Assembly (NCBI GenBank): GCA_031276855.1
Contig: JAISMH010000159.1
Location: forward strand, 1 to 40,208
Direction of reading: 5' to 3'
DNA from: Synergistaceae bacterium
GTDB lineage: Bacteria; Synergistota; Synergistia; Synergistales; Aminobacteriaceae
DNA length: 40,208 nucleotides
Shown here: positions 23,623 to 32,849 of the stretch, one piece after another
Layout: each line of letters starts with the position of its first letter
Position numbering within the stretch: position 1 is the first letter of the stretch
Program-made: the position numbers and the translations under genes
The notes under the pieces: generated by a model
The model's input: only the letters and a program-made list of their open reading frames with translations
Databases searched by the model: none
What the model was told of the DNA's origin: nothing

Positions 23623-24933
23623 ATGTTGTCTTTTCTGGAAAAGCGTTTCAGGCTTCAGGAGAACCGCACGACGGTAAAAACGGAGGTTCTTGCCGGTGTC
23701 ACGACGTTCGTGACGATGGCCTACATCATTTTCGTCAACCCGGACATTCTCTCCAAGACGGGAATGCCCTTCGGTTCCCTGATGGTCACCACCTGCGTCG
23801 CATCCGCCTTTGCCACGTTTTTGATGGCGTTTTTGGCCAATTACCCCGTCGCCCTGGCTCCCGGCATGGGGCTCAACGCCTTTTTCGCCTTCAGCGTCGT
23901 TTTGAATCCCGCCATGGGCATGACCTGGCAGATGGCTCTGGCCGCCATACTCATCGAGGGGATCATCTTCATCATCCTGACCCTCACCAAAGTGCGCGAG
24001 ACCATCGTCAACACCATCCCCAAGACTCTGAAGATCGGGATAGCCAGCGGCATCGGCATGTTCATCGCCTTTATCGGTCTGCAGGGCGCGGGCATCGTCG
24101 TCGCCAACTCCGCGACTCTGGTGGCCCTGGGCAGCGTCAGAAACAGCCTTCCCATCGCGCTGGCCCTCGGCGGCCTGATTTTGATGGCGGCGCTGGAACA
24201 CTTCAAGGTCAAGGGCTCCCTTCTGATCGGTATCGCGGCCGTCACCGGCGCGGGCATCGCTTTGGGCAGGGTGCCGCTTCCGGAGGCCTTCGTCTCCGCT
24301 CCGCCGTCGATCGCGCCCATTTTCATGCAGTTCGATTTCTCCGGGCTGGCCGACCCCAATTTCTGGATTGTCGTGTTCACGTTCTTCTTCGTCGATTTCT
24401 TCGACACGGTGGGAACGCTGGTCGGCGTCTGCAACCGCAGCGGGCTTCTGGACGCGCAGGGGCATCTGCCCCGGGCGAAGGAGGCGCTGATGGCCGACGC
24501 CGTCGGGACCGTCGCGGGGGCCATGCTGGGAACCTCGACCGTCACGTCCTACGTCGAGAGCGCGAGCGGCGTCGCGCAGGGCGGGCGCACGGGGCTGACG
24601 GCGCTCGTCACGGGAATTTTGTTTCTGGCCGCGATTTTCTTCAGCCCCATTGTCGGAATCGTGCCTTCCTACGCGACGGCGCCCGCTCTGATCATGGTGG
24701 GCATCTACATGATGATGGGCTTGCGCGACCTGGATTTCGGAGACTGGACGGAACTGACGCCCGCGCTGCTGGCTTTCATCATGATGCCGCTGGCCTACAG
24801 CATCGCTATAGGGATAGAGTTCGGAATCGTCTCCTACGTCGTCCTCAAAATCGTGACCGGCAAGACGAAGGACATACACTGGGTCATGGTCGCCCTTTCG
24901 GTTCTCTTCGTCCTCAAGGAGCTTTATTCTTAA
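23623..24933 (+). CDS. NCS2/AzgA-family purine (guanine/hypoxanthine) permease
   Basis: Inner-membrane proton-coupled purine importer. The 436-residue protein has about 12 to 14 hydrophobic segments and typical AzgA motifs: TEVLAGVTTFVTMAYIIFVNP near the N-terminus, ALAPGMGLNAFFAF, and DFFDTVGTLVGVC in the middle. Relatives (PbuG, AzgA) move guanine, hypoxanthine or adenine. GAAGGGAGAGG provides the ribosome binding site. A purine riboswitch was looked for upstream and not seen; the hairpin repeat fills that space. It converges with the PrpR-like gene, 77 bp apart. Confidence 0.93.
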   Translation: MLSFLEKRFRLQENRTTVKTEVLAGVTTFVTMAYIIFVNPDILSKTGMPFGSLMVTTCVASAFATFLMAFLANYPVALAPGMGLNAFFAFSVVLNPAMGMTWQMALAAILIEGIIFIILTLTKVRETIVNTIPKTLKIGIASGIGMFIAFIGLQGAGIVVANSATLVALGSVRNSLPIALALGGLILMAALEHFKVKGSLLIGIAAVTGAGIALGRVPLPEAFVSAPPSIAPIFMQFDFSGLADPNFWIVVFTFFFVDFFDTVGTLVGVCNRSGLLDAQGHLPRAKEALMADAVGTVAGAMLGTSTVTSYVESASGVAQGGRTGLTALVTGILFLAAIFFSPIVGIVPSYATAPALIMVGIYMMMGLRDLDFGDWTELTPALLAFIMMPLAYSIAIGIEFGIVSYVVLKIVTGKTKDIHWVMVALSVLFVLKELYS

Positions 24934-25010
24934 TTCAAGCTCAGCGATTCGCACAGCTCCTTCGCCGCGGGTTCTCTGCTTACCGTTCGCCCAAAACTGG
25001 TCGAATATCG

Positions 25011-26813
25011 TCAGTTTCGCTGTTTGTTCAGCATACGCCACAGCGTGCTCCGGCTGATGCCGAGACGGCGCGCCGCCTTGGACTGGTTCATGTTCTCCTG
25101 GTCCAGCACGATTCTGACGATGTCGCCCGTAATGTTTTCGAGGGATTTCCCAAGGTCCAGGGCGCGCGCCTGAGGGGTGAAATTCTGCCCGTCCCCGCTT
25201 GCCAGCGCGCTCTCGACGGCAAGCGCGCGCTCGACCTCCTCGGCGGATATGTATGGGGATCCGCTCAGAACGACCAGCTCGGTAAGGACCCTTTTCAATT
25301 GGTCCAGGTTGTACTCCCAGCGGTATTCCATCATGAGCCGCATGGCTTCGGGGGCGAGACCAACGACTTCCCCGCCGGTCGCCGTGTTGATCTCGTTGAT
25401 GTAGAGGCTGCAAAGGCTGGAAATGTCGTGGGGACGCTGCCTCAGAGGGGGCATCTTCAGGACCAGACACCTCAGTTCGTTGCGCAGACGCGCGTGGAAA
25501 CGGTTTTCCTCGGGAGAGCCGCGCCTCGGCACGAAAGAAAAAATCAGGCGGTTTCTCTCGCAGATGTCCGTGCTTTTGAAGTAGCGGATCAGACGATCGC
25601 CTGTCGGCTCGTCGAGGCGGTCGGTGTTTTTCAGGTAAATCGTGAGACGCTCGTCGGCAAAAGGAGAGAAATCGTCCTCCATGAGCCGCTTCCAGGTTTT
25701 TTCGGTCACGGCGCCGCAGTCTATGGAGAGCATGGGATTCTCGGACAAGTGACCTTTTATATAGATGAAATTGGCCGTCTTGTCCTTGCCCGTGCCGGTT
25801 TCGCCGGTTATCAGGACGGGCAGCGCCGACCTGCCGTATTTTTCCGCCGTCTCGTTCAACCCTTCCACAAAAAGATTTTTGCAGAACGTATTGTCGACGT
25901 CCTCCAGCAGATCGGCCTTGTTTTTGTAGGCGATACCCTGTTCGGCGCAGGGATGAGCGCCCGGAAGACACGCCGCGAAGTAGGCGCAGTACCGCTTTTC
26001 CCTCACCCCGAACGCCCGCCCGGACAAGGAGTACAACTCTCCTTTTTTGTTCTTTTTCAGCATTTTTTTCTCATGGCACTCCAGCACGGAGCGAAAATTT
26101 TTCTTCATAAAGGCAAGCGTTTCGCCGTCGCAGCCGGCGGGAAAAGAGGAGAAAGCCAGCTCCCCTTCCTCGCCGAAAACGACGATCTCGTCCTTCGCGG
26201 AGCGCAGAAGAGCGTTCAGAAATTCTATTTCTTCGAGATTCTTTCTGTTTCTCTCACATATTTCGACCGCATGATCGAACGCCGCCTCGATGCTCTCCCC
26301 GCCGGAGGTTATCAGGATGCCGTTGATCCCGAGCAGCTTCGCCTGAATCGTCGTGGTCACGTCGCTGACGACGATCGAACATCCTCGTTTTTTGATCGCT
26401 TCGAGGCATGGGCGAATGTCGTCCTGCCCGCCGATCGTCGCAATCTCTATCGTGTCGTACTGCAGAATGTCGCAAAGCAGGTGCGCGCACTTCGTTATGC
26501 TGGGAAAGCCCACGATGGCGAACTTGCCGTTGTAGTGCTGTGCAAGCCTTATGGCTCTCAAAACATCGTAGACCGACAGGAGCACCTCCGCAACCGGGAT
26601 ATCGGTCGCGCGCTTTATCATCTCGGCCGTGCCTCCCCTCGACACGATCGCGGAGAACCCCTGGCTCTGACGCTCCAGCACGATATCCACTCCATTCGAA
26701 AGGTCGCCTACAAAAACCTCCAGGTCGATATCGCCCCGCCGCGCCGCGATGTCCTGCATCAACTCCTTCATTCCGGCGTATGGCGCGATACCCAATATCC
26801 TGACCTTGTCCAT
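25011..26813 (-). CDS. PrpR-type regulator with degenerate AAA+ domain and Fis-like HTH
   Basis: Transcription regulator of 600 residues. The N-terminal PrpR_N-like sensor (about residues 1-200: ILGIAPYAGMKELMQDIA, VSRGGTAEMI, ILITSGGESIEAAF) binds a small metabolite in known members. A linker follows. The AAA+ region has Walker A GETGTGKD at 337-344, but the sigma-54 loop GAFTGA is absent and Walker B reads IYLKNTD in place of the acidic FLDE form. The C-terminal HTH is QSKAARRLGISRSTLWRMLNK. The start is ATG at 26813, eight bases after AGGAGGTG. It is divergent from the dehydrogenase-Liv-transketolase operon and probably controls it, perhaps without sigma-54. Confidence 0.9.
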   Translation of the reverse strand: MDKVRILGIAPYAGMKELMQDIAARRGDIDLEVFVGDLSNGVDIVLERQSQGFSAIVSRGGTAEMIKRATDIPVAEVLLSVYDVLRAIRLAQHYNGKFAIVGFPSITKCAHLLCDILQYDTIEIATIGGQDDIRPCLEAIKKRGCSIVVSDVTTTIQAKLLGINGILITSGGESIEAAFDHAVEICERNRKNLEEIEFLNALLRSAKDEIVVFGEEGELAFSSFPAGCDGETLAFMKKNFRSVLECHEKKMLKKNKKGELYSLSGRAFGVREKRYCAYFAACLPGAHPCAEQGIAYKNKADLLEDVDNTFCKNLFVEGLNETAEKYGRSALPVLITGETGTGKDKTANFIYIKGHLSENPMLSIDCGAVTEKTWKRLMEDDFSPFADERLTIYLKNTDRLDEPTGDRLIRYFKSTDICERNRLIFSFVPRRGSPEENRFHARLRNELRCLVLKMPPLRQRPHDISSLCSLYINEINTATGGEVVGLAPEAMRLMMEYRWEYNLDQLKRVLTELVVLSGSPYISAEEVERALAVESALASGDGQNFTPQARALDLGKSLENITGDIVRIVLDQENMNQSKAARRLGISRSTLWRMLNKQRN

Positions 26814-27135
26814 TTCCGAGGCACCTCCTGATGAAAGCATAAAGAAATATGAAAGCATAGAGAGTTAGAAGCGCAGCGAGCTGGAAGCGCAGAAAGCGAA
26901 TCGCTCTAAAACGAGACAAAATTTCAACCTTTTGTATCATTATGAAGCATAAACAGGGTAAATATTTCTTGCGGTATTCCGTTTCCGCTATAGTATATTA
27001 CACATGTGCCCAATATCTTAAATATAAGCTCTATAATAAAACAAATTGCTTTTCAGCGCGTATGGACGGAGGTATTGCCGGACGGGCTATCCGTCACCGT
27101 CGGATAATATTATTTGTGGTCAGGGAGGATTGAAA
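26814..27135. promoter_or_regulatory. divergent regulatory region of the PrpR-like gene and the catabolic operon
   Basis: This AT-rich stretch holds ATGAAAGCATA-like direct repeats (26831-26841, 26849-26859, and ATGAAGCATA at 26942-26951), the palindrome CACATGTG near 27002-27009, and a good -10 TATAAT near 27033 reading toward the operon. A -35 is weak. No sigma-54 GG/GC element was seen. The ribosome binding site GGGAGGA lies just before 27136. Confidence 0.5.
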
Positions 27136-28428
27136 ATGCCGGGTTCAAAAGCAAAGGAACGCGCCGGGGAGCTTCTGAGAAAGTTCAAGGGCGACAGCTA
27201 CACTTTCGGAATCGGAGTTTTGGAACAGGTGGGGAAAATTGCCAAAACGCAAGGAGGAAAGGTCACGGTCGTCGGCGGCACGAAAACCTCGAAGCCCGTC
27301 GTCGACAGGACAATCGCGGCGCTGAAGAAGGCGGGGCTGGAGCTGGTTCCCGATCGATGTGTCGAGGGAGCCAGGCCGAACGCTCCGAGGGAGGACGTTT
27401 ACCGCCTCGAATCCTACCTCCTGCATTTCGGACCCGACTGCGTGATCTCCGTCGGAGGAGGCAGCGGTATCGACGCCGTGAAGGCGGCGGCCCTGCTTCG
27501 GACGCTGGGTACGGAATCCCCCGAAATCGACGCCTGGTTCGGCACGGGGCTGGTCACCGAGGCTCTGAAGCGCACCGGAAAGAAGCTGACGCCCCATATC
27601 GCGGTGCAGACCTCCGCCAGCAGCGGAGCTCATCTCACGAAATACTCCAACATCACGGACCCCGTCGCCGGGCAGAAAAAGCTGATCGTGGACGACGCGA
27701 TAGTCCCGTTTCACTCTATTTTCGACTATGGAGTCACGGCGACCATGCCCGCCTCGCTGACCGTCGACGGGGCCCTGGACGCGGCCGCGCACGCCATCGA
27801 GGTTTTTTACGGCGCTTCGCCGGACAAATACGAGCTGTGCAGAGAAATCACGGAGACGGTTCTGGATCTCGTGCTGAGCTGCACGAAGCGGGCGGTGGAC
27901 AATCCCGATGATTTGGAGGCCCGCGAGGCGCTGGGGCTCGCCACCGACCTCGGCGGGTACGCCATCATGATCGGCGGCACCAACGGAGCGCACCTGACCA
28001 GCTTTTCTCTGGTGGACGTCACGTCCCACGGGCGCGCCTGCGGCATCATGAACCCCTACTACGCCGTGCTGTTTGCCGCTTCCATCGAGAAACACCTGAA
28101 GGTCATGGGAGCGCGTTACGCCGCCGCCGGATACATGGAACCGGGATTCGAGGCTCTTTCGGGACGCGCCCTGGCGGTATCCGTGGCGGAAGGGATGATG
28201 GCCTTCGCCCGCTCCGTCGGCGCGGAGACGAAGCTCAGCGACTTTCCGAAGTTCACCCCCGCCCACGTGGAACGCGCTCTCGCAGCGGCAAAGGATCCGC
28301 AGCTCAAGATGAAGCTCCAGAACATGCCCGTCCCCATGTCGGTCGGTCAGGTCGACGAGTACATGGGATCGGTACTCGAAGGCGCGGTTTCCGGGGATTT
28401 TTCGAGGGTGAAAACCCTCTCCGCCTGA
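27136..28428 (+). CDS. iron-containing alcohol dehydrogenase family protein
   Basis: NAD(P)-dependent oxidoreductase of 430 residues, somewhat longer than the usual 380-400. The cofactor loop is VISVGGGSGIDAVKAAALL (about residues 112-131). The metal region LDAAAHAIEVF and the later SHGRACGIMNPYYAVLF carry the expected D, H and H ligands; the fourth ligand is not certain. It is the first gene of the plus-strand operon, starting at ATG 27136 seven bases after GGGAGGA; longer frames lack a ribosome binding site. In this setting it probably interconverts an alcohol and an aldehyde or ketone. Confidence 0.88.
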   Translation: MPGSKAKERAGELLRKFKGDSYTFGIGVLEQVGKIAKTQGGKVTVVGGTKTSKPVVDRTIAALKKAGLELVPDRCVEGARPNAPREDVYRLESYLLHFGPDCVISVGGGSGIDAVKAAALLRTLGTESPEIDAWFGTGLVTEALKRTGKKLTPHIAVQTSASSGAHLTKYSNITDPVAGQKKLIVDDAIVPFHSIFDYGVTATMPASLTVDGALDAAAHAIEVFYGASPDKYELCREITETVLDLVLSCTKRAVDNPDDLEAREALGLATDLGGYAIMIGGTNGAHLTSFSLVDVTSHGRACGIMNPYYAVLFAASIEKHLKVMGARYAAAGYMEPGFEALSGRALAVSVAEGMMAFARSVGAETKLSDFPKFTPAHVERALAAAKDPQLKMKLQNMPVPMSVGQVDEYMGSVLEGAVSGDFSRVKTLSA

Positions 28429-28449
28429 GCCGTGGGGAGCGGGAAAACC

Positions 28450-29490
28450 ATGAAAGCTCTCGTAAAATACGCCGCCGGACCGGGAAACATGGAAATCCGC
28501 GATATTCCGGAGCCGACGCTCGGACCGGGACAGGTTCTGATCGAGGTCAAAGAGGCGGGCATCTGCGGGTCGGATATTCACATACACCACAGCGATATCG
28601 CCATTCCCCTCAATCCCCCCGTCGTCACGGGGCACGAGTTTTCGGGCGTCGTCGTGAGAAACGGCGAGGGTTGCTCGAAGTTCGCGCCGGGCGACCGGGT
28701 GGTCTCGGAGACGGCTTTTCACTACTGCGGAGTCTGCGATTTCTGCCGGGAGGGATTTTACAACCTCTGCGTGGAGCGCCGCACTCTGGGTTACTGGTTC
28801 AACGGCGTCTTCACCCGCTGCACGGTCGTTCCGGAAGCGCGGATACACCGTATCCCCGACGGAGTGGACTTCACTTCGGCGGCGATGACGGAGCCGCTGG
28901 CCTGTGTGGTACACGCCGTCTACGACCTGACGAGGATCGTTCCGGGCGATGTCGTCCTCGTTTCGGGGCCGGGGGCGGTGGGGATCATGGCCGCCCAAGT
29001 CGCCAAAATTCACGGCGCGGCGGTCGTCCTCTCCGGGACGGACGCGGACGCGGACCGGCTGAAGCTGGCCGAAAGCCTGGGGATCGATCACACCGTCAAC
29101 GTGCAGAAGGAAAACCTGAACGCGTTTCTGGCCCCTCTCACCGACGGGTACGGCGCGGATGCGGTGCTGGAGTGCTCCGGGTCCTCTTACGGGATCGACG
29201 CGGGACTGAACGCGATCAAAAAACGGGGCTGGTTCACGCAGATAGGACTTCCCGGCAGGAAGATAGAGTTTGACATCGAAAAGGTCTGCTACAAGGAGCT
29301 GCATTTTTCGGGTTCTCTGGGCTCGCGCAACGCCAGCTGGAGGAAGGCCCTTCAGCTTCTGGGCGAAGGAAAGGTCGAAGTGAAGCCTTTGGTGACCGAC
29401 AAACTTTCGATTCTGGAGTGGGAACGCGCCTTCGAGAAGTTCGAGAAAAAAGAGGGCTGCAAGATTTTTCTGCTTCCCGCTCCGGATTGA
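28450..29490 (+). CDS. zinc-dependent medium-chain dehydrogenase (sorbitol/threonine DH-like), first copy
   Basis: MDR-superfamily dehydrogenase of 346 residues. Catalytic zinc ligands are in GICGSDIHIHH and TGHEFSG; the structural zinc site is CGVCDFCREGFYNLC. The nucleotide fold VSGPGAVGIMAAQVAKIHG is followed by an acidic residue in SGTDADADR, which favours NAD+ over NADP+. It most likely oxidises a secondary hydroxyl of a polyol or sugar acid. It lies 21 bp after the iron-type dehydrogenase gene; ATG 28450 is ten bases after GGGGAG. Confidence 0.92.
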   Translation: MKALVKYAAGPGNMEIRDIPEPTLGPGQVLIEVKEAGICGSDIHIHHSDIAIPLNPPVVTGHEFSGVVVRNGEGCSKFAPGDRVVSETAFHYCGVCDFCREGFYNLCVERRTLGYWFNGVFTRCTVVPEARIHRIPDGVDFTSAAMTEPLACVVHAVYDLTRIVPGDVVLVSGPGAVGIMAAQVAKIHGAAVVLSGTDADADRLKLAESLGIDHTVNVQKENLNAFLAPLTDGYGADAVLECSGSSYGIDAGLNAIKKRGWFTQIGLPGRKIEFDIEKVCYKELHFSGSLGSRNASWRKALQLLGEGKVEVKPLVTDKLSILEWERAFEKFEKKEGCKIFLLPAPD

Positions 29491-29539
29491 TGGGGTCAGG
29501 GGACTGAGTCCCCTGCGGGGTATGGGGCGGAGCCCCATG
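29491..29539 (+). repeat. dispersed double-hairpin repeat between the two MDR genes
   Basis: TCAGGGGACTGAGTCCCCTG and TGGGGCGGAGCCCCA form two successive hairpins, followed by ATGATTTTTT. This copy lies inside the operon directly after the first MDR stop codon and could cause partial termination. Confidence 0.87.
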
Positions 29540-29582
29540 ATTTTTTCGGGATGATCGCGTCAGCCCAGGGGGGAGTCTCTCG

Positions 29583-30620
29583 ATGTTTCAGGTAAAACTG
29601 ACGGCGCCGTACACTTTCGAAACCGAGGAAGCCGAAAAGCCCCGGCCCGCGGAAGGACAGGTGTTGTTGAAAGTCTGCTCTGTCGGCATTTGCGGGTCGG
29701 ACATTCAGATGTACCACGGCAGGCACAAATACATGACCTACCCTGTGGTGATCGGGCACGAGGTCTCCGCCGTTGTCGAAGAGACCGGGGCCGGCGTGAG
29801 AGATTTCGCCCCGGGGGACAGGGTGACGGTCGAACCTCAGATTTTTTGCGGAAAATGCTATCCCTGTCTCATAGGCCGTTTCAACGTCTGCGAAAAGCTG
29901 GAAGTCATGGGAGTCCACAGGGACGGGTTCTGCCGCGAGTACGCCGCGCTCGGCGCCTCTTATTTGCACCGCTGTCCCGCGGACATGAAAGAGGAATGGC
30001 CGGCGCTGATGGAACCTTTGGCGGTGGGGGTCGGCTCTGTCAAACGCGGGGGCGATCCTCGGGGGGCCAACATCGCCGTCGTGGGCGCGGGGACGATCGG
30101 AAACTGCGCCGCCCAGGCCGCCAAAGCCATGGGAGCGGCGGGGGTTCTGATCGCGGATATCAGCGCGCCGAAGCTGGAGTTCGCGGAGCGGTGCGGCATC
30201 GAACACTGTGCCGACACGACGAAGACTTCCCTGGCCGACGCCATCGGAAGGGCCTTCGGTCCGCGGGGCGCGGACGTCATTATCGACGCCGTCGGTGTTC
30301 CCGCCTCGCTGTCCTCGATTTTGGGAGCGGCGCGGCGCAGTTCGGTCGTCGTCGTCACGGGAAATTTCAAGGAGCCTTTTTCCCTCGAAGTTCCCATCAT
30401 TCAGAGACAGGAGATCTCCCTCGTCGGGCATATGATGTACGTGCGGGAGGACTTTGCGGACGCCATCCGCTTGGCCGGAAGCGGCGCCGTCAACCTCGGC
30501 GGACTGATCACGCAGCGTTTCCCGATCGCGCGCGGCCCGGCCGCGGCTCTGAAAGGGGCGTTCGAGTTCATCGACGCCCATCCCGCTCAAGTGATGAAGG
30601 CGATTGTAACGTTTTCTTAA
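29583..30620 (+). CDS. zinc-dependent medium-chain dehydrogenase, second copy
   Basis: A second MDR dehydrogenase, 345 residues, clearly diverged from the first. Catalytic zinc motif GICGSDIQMYHG and VIGHEVSAVVEE; structural zinc site CGKCYPCLIGRFNVC; NAD fold VVGAGTIGNCAAQAAKAMG followed by ADIS, with the acidic residue again suggesting NAD+. Closest resemblance is to L-iditol/sorbitol and galactitol-phosphate dehydrogenases. Two such enzymes in a row suggest successive oxidations or two substrates entering one route. Confidence 0.92.
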   Translation: MFQVKLTAPYTFETEEAEKPRPAEGQVLLKVCSVGICGSDIQMYHGRHKYMTYPVVIGHEVSAVVEETGAGVRDFAPGDRVTVEPQIFCGKCYPCLIGRFNVCEKLEVMGVHRDGFCREYAALGASYLHRCPADMKEEWPALMEPLAVGVGSVKRGGDPRGANIAVVGAGTIGNCAAQAAKAMGAAGVLIADISAPKLEFAERCGIEHCADTTKTSLADAIGRAFGPRGADVIIDAVGVPASLSSILGAARRSSVVVVTGNFKEPFSLEVPIIQRQEISLVGHMMYVREDFADAIRLAGSGAVNLGGLITQRFPIARGPAAALKGAFEFIDAHPAQVMKAIVTFS

Positions 30621-30661
30621 AACTCAGGGCGGGAAGCCGCCCAAAATCAAAGGAGGAGAAA

Positions 30662-31822
30662 ATGATGAGAAGTACGGGAATCAGGTTGTGTTTGTGTATT
30701 TTGGCTGCGCTGCTGGCCTTCCCCTTGGCTGTCTCGGCTTTTGACGGGACGGTGACTTTCGGCGCCGTGGCGCCGATGAGCGGCACGAACATCATGGTGG
30801 GGGATTTCGTCAGAAACGGCATTCTGCTGGCGCAAAAACACATCAACGAGCGGGGCGGCATTCTGGGCAAGGAATTGAAAATCGTGTTCGAGGACGAGGT
30901 GGACAACCTCCAGGCGTCCGTCAACGCCATGACCAAAATCATCAACTACCCCGAGGTCGTGGCCTTCTTCGGTTCGACCTACTCCGCCAATTGCATCGCC
31001 GCCTCTCCCGTCGTCCTGCAGAAAAAAATCACGATGTTCGCCGGCGGTTCCTCCGCGAATATTCCTAAGGAAAAGAACCCCTACGTCTGGCAGGTGCGCA
31101 TGACCGACGACCAATCGGGACTGCTTCTGGCCAAGGCCGCCACCCAGGTGATCGGCATGAAGAACCCCGCTGTTCTCTACGTCGCCGAGTCCTTCGGAAC
31201 GGGATTGATGACGCAGACCGTCAGCGCCCTGAAAGGGTTGGGCATCGACGTTCCCGAGAAGAATCTCTACGCCCACAACCCCGACGAAAAGCAGTTTTCT
31301 CCCATATTGACCCAGATCATCAACTCCGACGCGGACGGACTGATCGGCATCAGCCATCAGATGCCCGCCGCGGTCATTACCATGCAGGCCACCGCCGCCG
31401 GAATCGACATCCCGCTGCTGGGCTCTTCGTCGTTCGCCTCGGTGGTGTGCCGCGAAACGGCGAAGGAAGCCTCAGACGGGTGGATGGGCGTGGCCGACTG
31501 GACGCCGGACGTCACCACGCCGGAGGGGAAGGCCTTCTCTGAAGCGTACCGCGAGGAGTACAAGGGCAAGCCCGACTCCGACATGCCCGCCGTCACCGCT
31601 TACGACTCCCTGATGCTTTTCGCGGAGGCGTGCAAAATCGCGAACACCACCACGGATCGCGAGGCAATCAACAACGCCCTCTACAAAATCAAGGCCTACA
31701 AGGGCGCCATGTCCACCTACACCTACAACGACAACCATTGTTTCAGCACCAGCCAGTTCCTGACAATCAACGAAAATCAGCGCGCCGTGCTTAAAGAAGT
31801 CGTCTATACGCGTGAACCCTGA
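30662..31822 (+). CDS. Liv-type ABC transporter substrate-binding protein
   Basis: Periplasmic binding protein of the branched-chain amino acid/amide family, about 386 residues. The signal peptide is hydrophobic (RLCLCILAALLAFPLAVSAF). The mature start TVTFGAVAPMSGTN and the phrase GILLAQKHINERGGILGKEL are family hallmarks. AGGAGG lies five bases before ATG 30662. Members bind leucine, amides, urea or aromatic acids, and some take other small acids or polyols. Given the flanking dehydrogenases the ligand here may not be an amino acid. It is followed by genes for both permeases and both ATPases. Confidence 0.93.
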   Translation: MMRSTGIRLCLCILAALLAFPLAVSAFDGTVTFGAVAPMSGTNIMVGDFVRNGILLAQKHINERGGILGKELKIVFEDEVDNLQASVNAMTKIINYPEVVAFFGSTYSANCIAASPVVLQKKITMFAGGSSANIPKEKNPYVWQVRMTDDQSGLLLAKAATQVIGMKNPAVLYVAESFGTGLMTQTVSALKGLGIDVPEKNLYAHNPDEKQFSPILTQIINSDADGLIGISHQMPAAVITMQATAAGIDIPLLGSSSFASVVCRETAKEASDGWMGVADWTPDVTTPEGKAFSEAYREEYKGKPDSDMPAVTAYDSLMLFAEACKIANTTTDREAINNALYKIKAYKGAMSTYTYNDNHCFSTSQFLTINENQRAVLKEVVYTREP

Positions 31823-31833
31823 GAAAGGGAAGT

Positions 31834-31888
31834 CTCGGGGGGCATGCGAGCCCGCTTTTGGGCGGACAAGCTCCGTCCCCCTGAGCTT
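31834..31888 (+). other. mRNA hairpin between binding-protein and permease genes
   Basis: CTCGGGGG and CCCCCTGAG-type arms enclose an inner stem CCGC-tttt-GGGC. The U tract after it is weak (GCTTTAATG). Such structures often keep the binding-protein mRNA more abundant than that of the permeases. Confidence 0.4.
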
Positions 31889-31942
31889 TAATGTCTGCAT
31901 TGTTTTCGTTTTCTACGCGCTTATAAAATTGGGGGGCCGAAC

Positions 31943-32839
31943 ATGCAGGGTTTGAATATTTTGCTGCAACCCAACGTCTTCATGCAGCTGACGATAAACG
32001 GCGTCGCCATGGGGATGATTTACGCTTTGATGGCAATGGGGCTTATCCTTCTGATTCGGGCCATCGGCGTCATGAACTTCGCGCAGGGCGAACTGCTGAT
32101 GTTGGGCGCTTTCATCACGTGGGGGCTGACTTATCAGGTGAAACTGCCTTTTGTGCTGATGATTCCCGCCGCCATGCTCTGTTTCGCCTTCGTGGGAGTC
32201 GTTTTCATGTTTGTGGCCTACTGGCCCCTGCGTACCGCGTCTTATCCCACGGCCACCGTCATTTCCACGATGGGCGCCGCTATGGTCATTCGGGAGATTG
32301 CCACGATCACCTGGGGAAGCCTCCCTCTCGTCTCCGCCCCTCTGGTCAAGGGGGTCGTCAGGGTGGGGTCGCTGCGCCTTCAATACCAATACCTTTTGAC
32401 TATAGCCATAGGCGCCGTTTTGATCTTCCTCGTCTTCGTGCTTTTCGAGAAGCTCTACGCGGGCAGAATCATGCAGGCCGCCGCCCAGGACAAATACGCG
32501 GCGGAGCTTTTGGGTATACCGACCGTTCTGACGACAGCCGCCACCTACATCATCGTCGTCACGCTGGCGAGCGTCGGCGGGTATATGATCGCGCCGGTCT
32601 TTCTGGTCAACGTAACGCTGGGAACGCTCCAGCTGCGCGCTTTTGCGGGAGTGGTCACGGGCGGGTTCGGCTCCGTGAAGGGGGCCATCGTCGGAAGCCT
32701 TTTCATCGGCCTCGTCGAATCCTACAGCTCGACCTTCACAACGACTTACAAGGACGCCGTCGTTTTTCTCGTGTTGATCGTCGTCCTGCTCTTCCGTCCG
32801 CAGGGGCTTTTCGGCGAGCGCGTGGCGGACAAAGCCTGA
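31943..32839 (+). CDS. livH: Liv-type ABC transporter permease LivH
   Basis: Inner-membrane permease of 298 residues with about eight hydrophobic segments. LivH hallmarks are NGVAMGMIYALMAMGLILL, GVMNFAQGELLMLGAF and the C-terminal GGFGSVKGAIVGSLFIGLVE. It pairs with LivM to form the channel of the importer. The gene lies 120 bp after that of the binding protein and ends 10 bp before the likely livM start. Confidence 0.94.
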   Translation: MQGLNILLQPNVFMQLTINGVAMGMIYALMAMGLILLIRAIGVMNFAQGELLMLGAFITWGLTYQVKLPFVLMIPAAMLCFAFVGVVFMFVAYWPLRTASYPTATVISTMGAAMVIREIATITWGSLPLVSAPLVKGVVRVGSLRLQYQYLLTIAIGAVLIFLVFVLFEKLYAGRIMQAAAQDKYAAELLGIPTVLTTAATYIIVVTLASVGGYMIAPVFLVNVTLGTLQLRAFAGVVTGGFGSVKGAIVGSLFIGLVESYSSTFTTTYKDAVVFLVLIVVLLFRPQGLFGERVADKA

Positions 32840-32849
32840 GGTGAGCCCA

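Noticed and set aside
23601-26831. Plus-strand open frame of 1076 codons
   Set aside because: It spans the purine permease gene in another frame and the complement of the PrpR-like gene; both true genes are clear.
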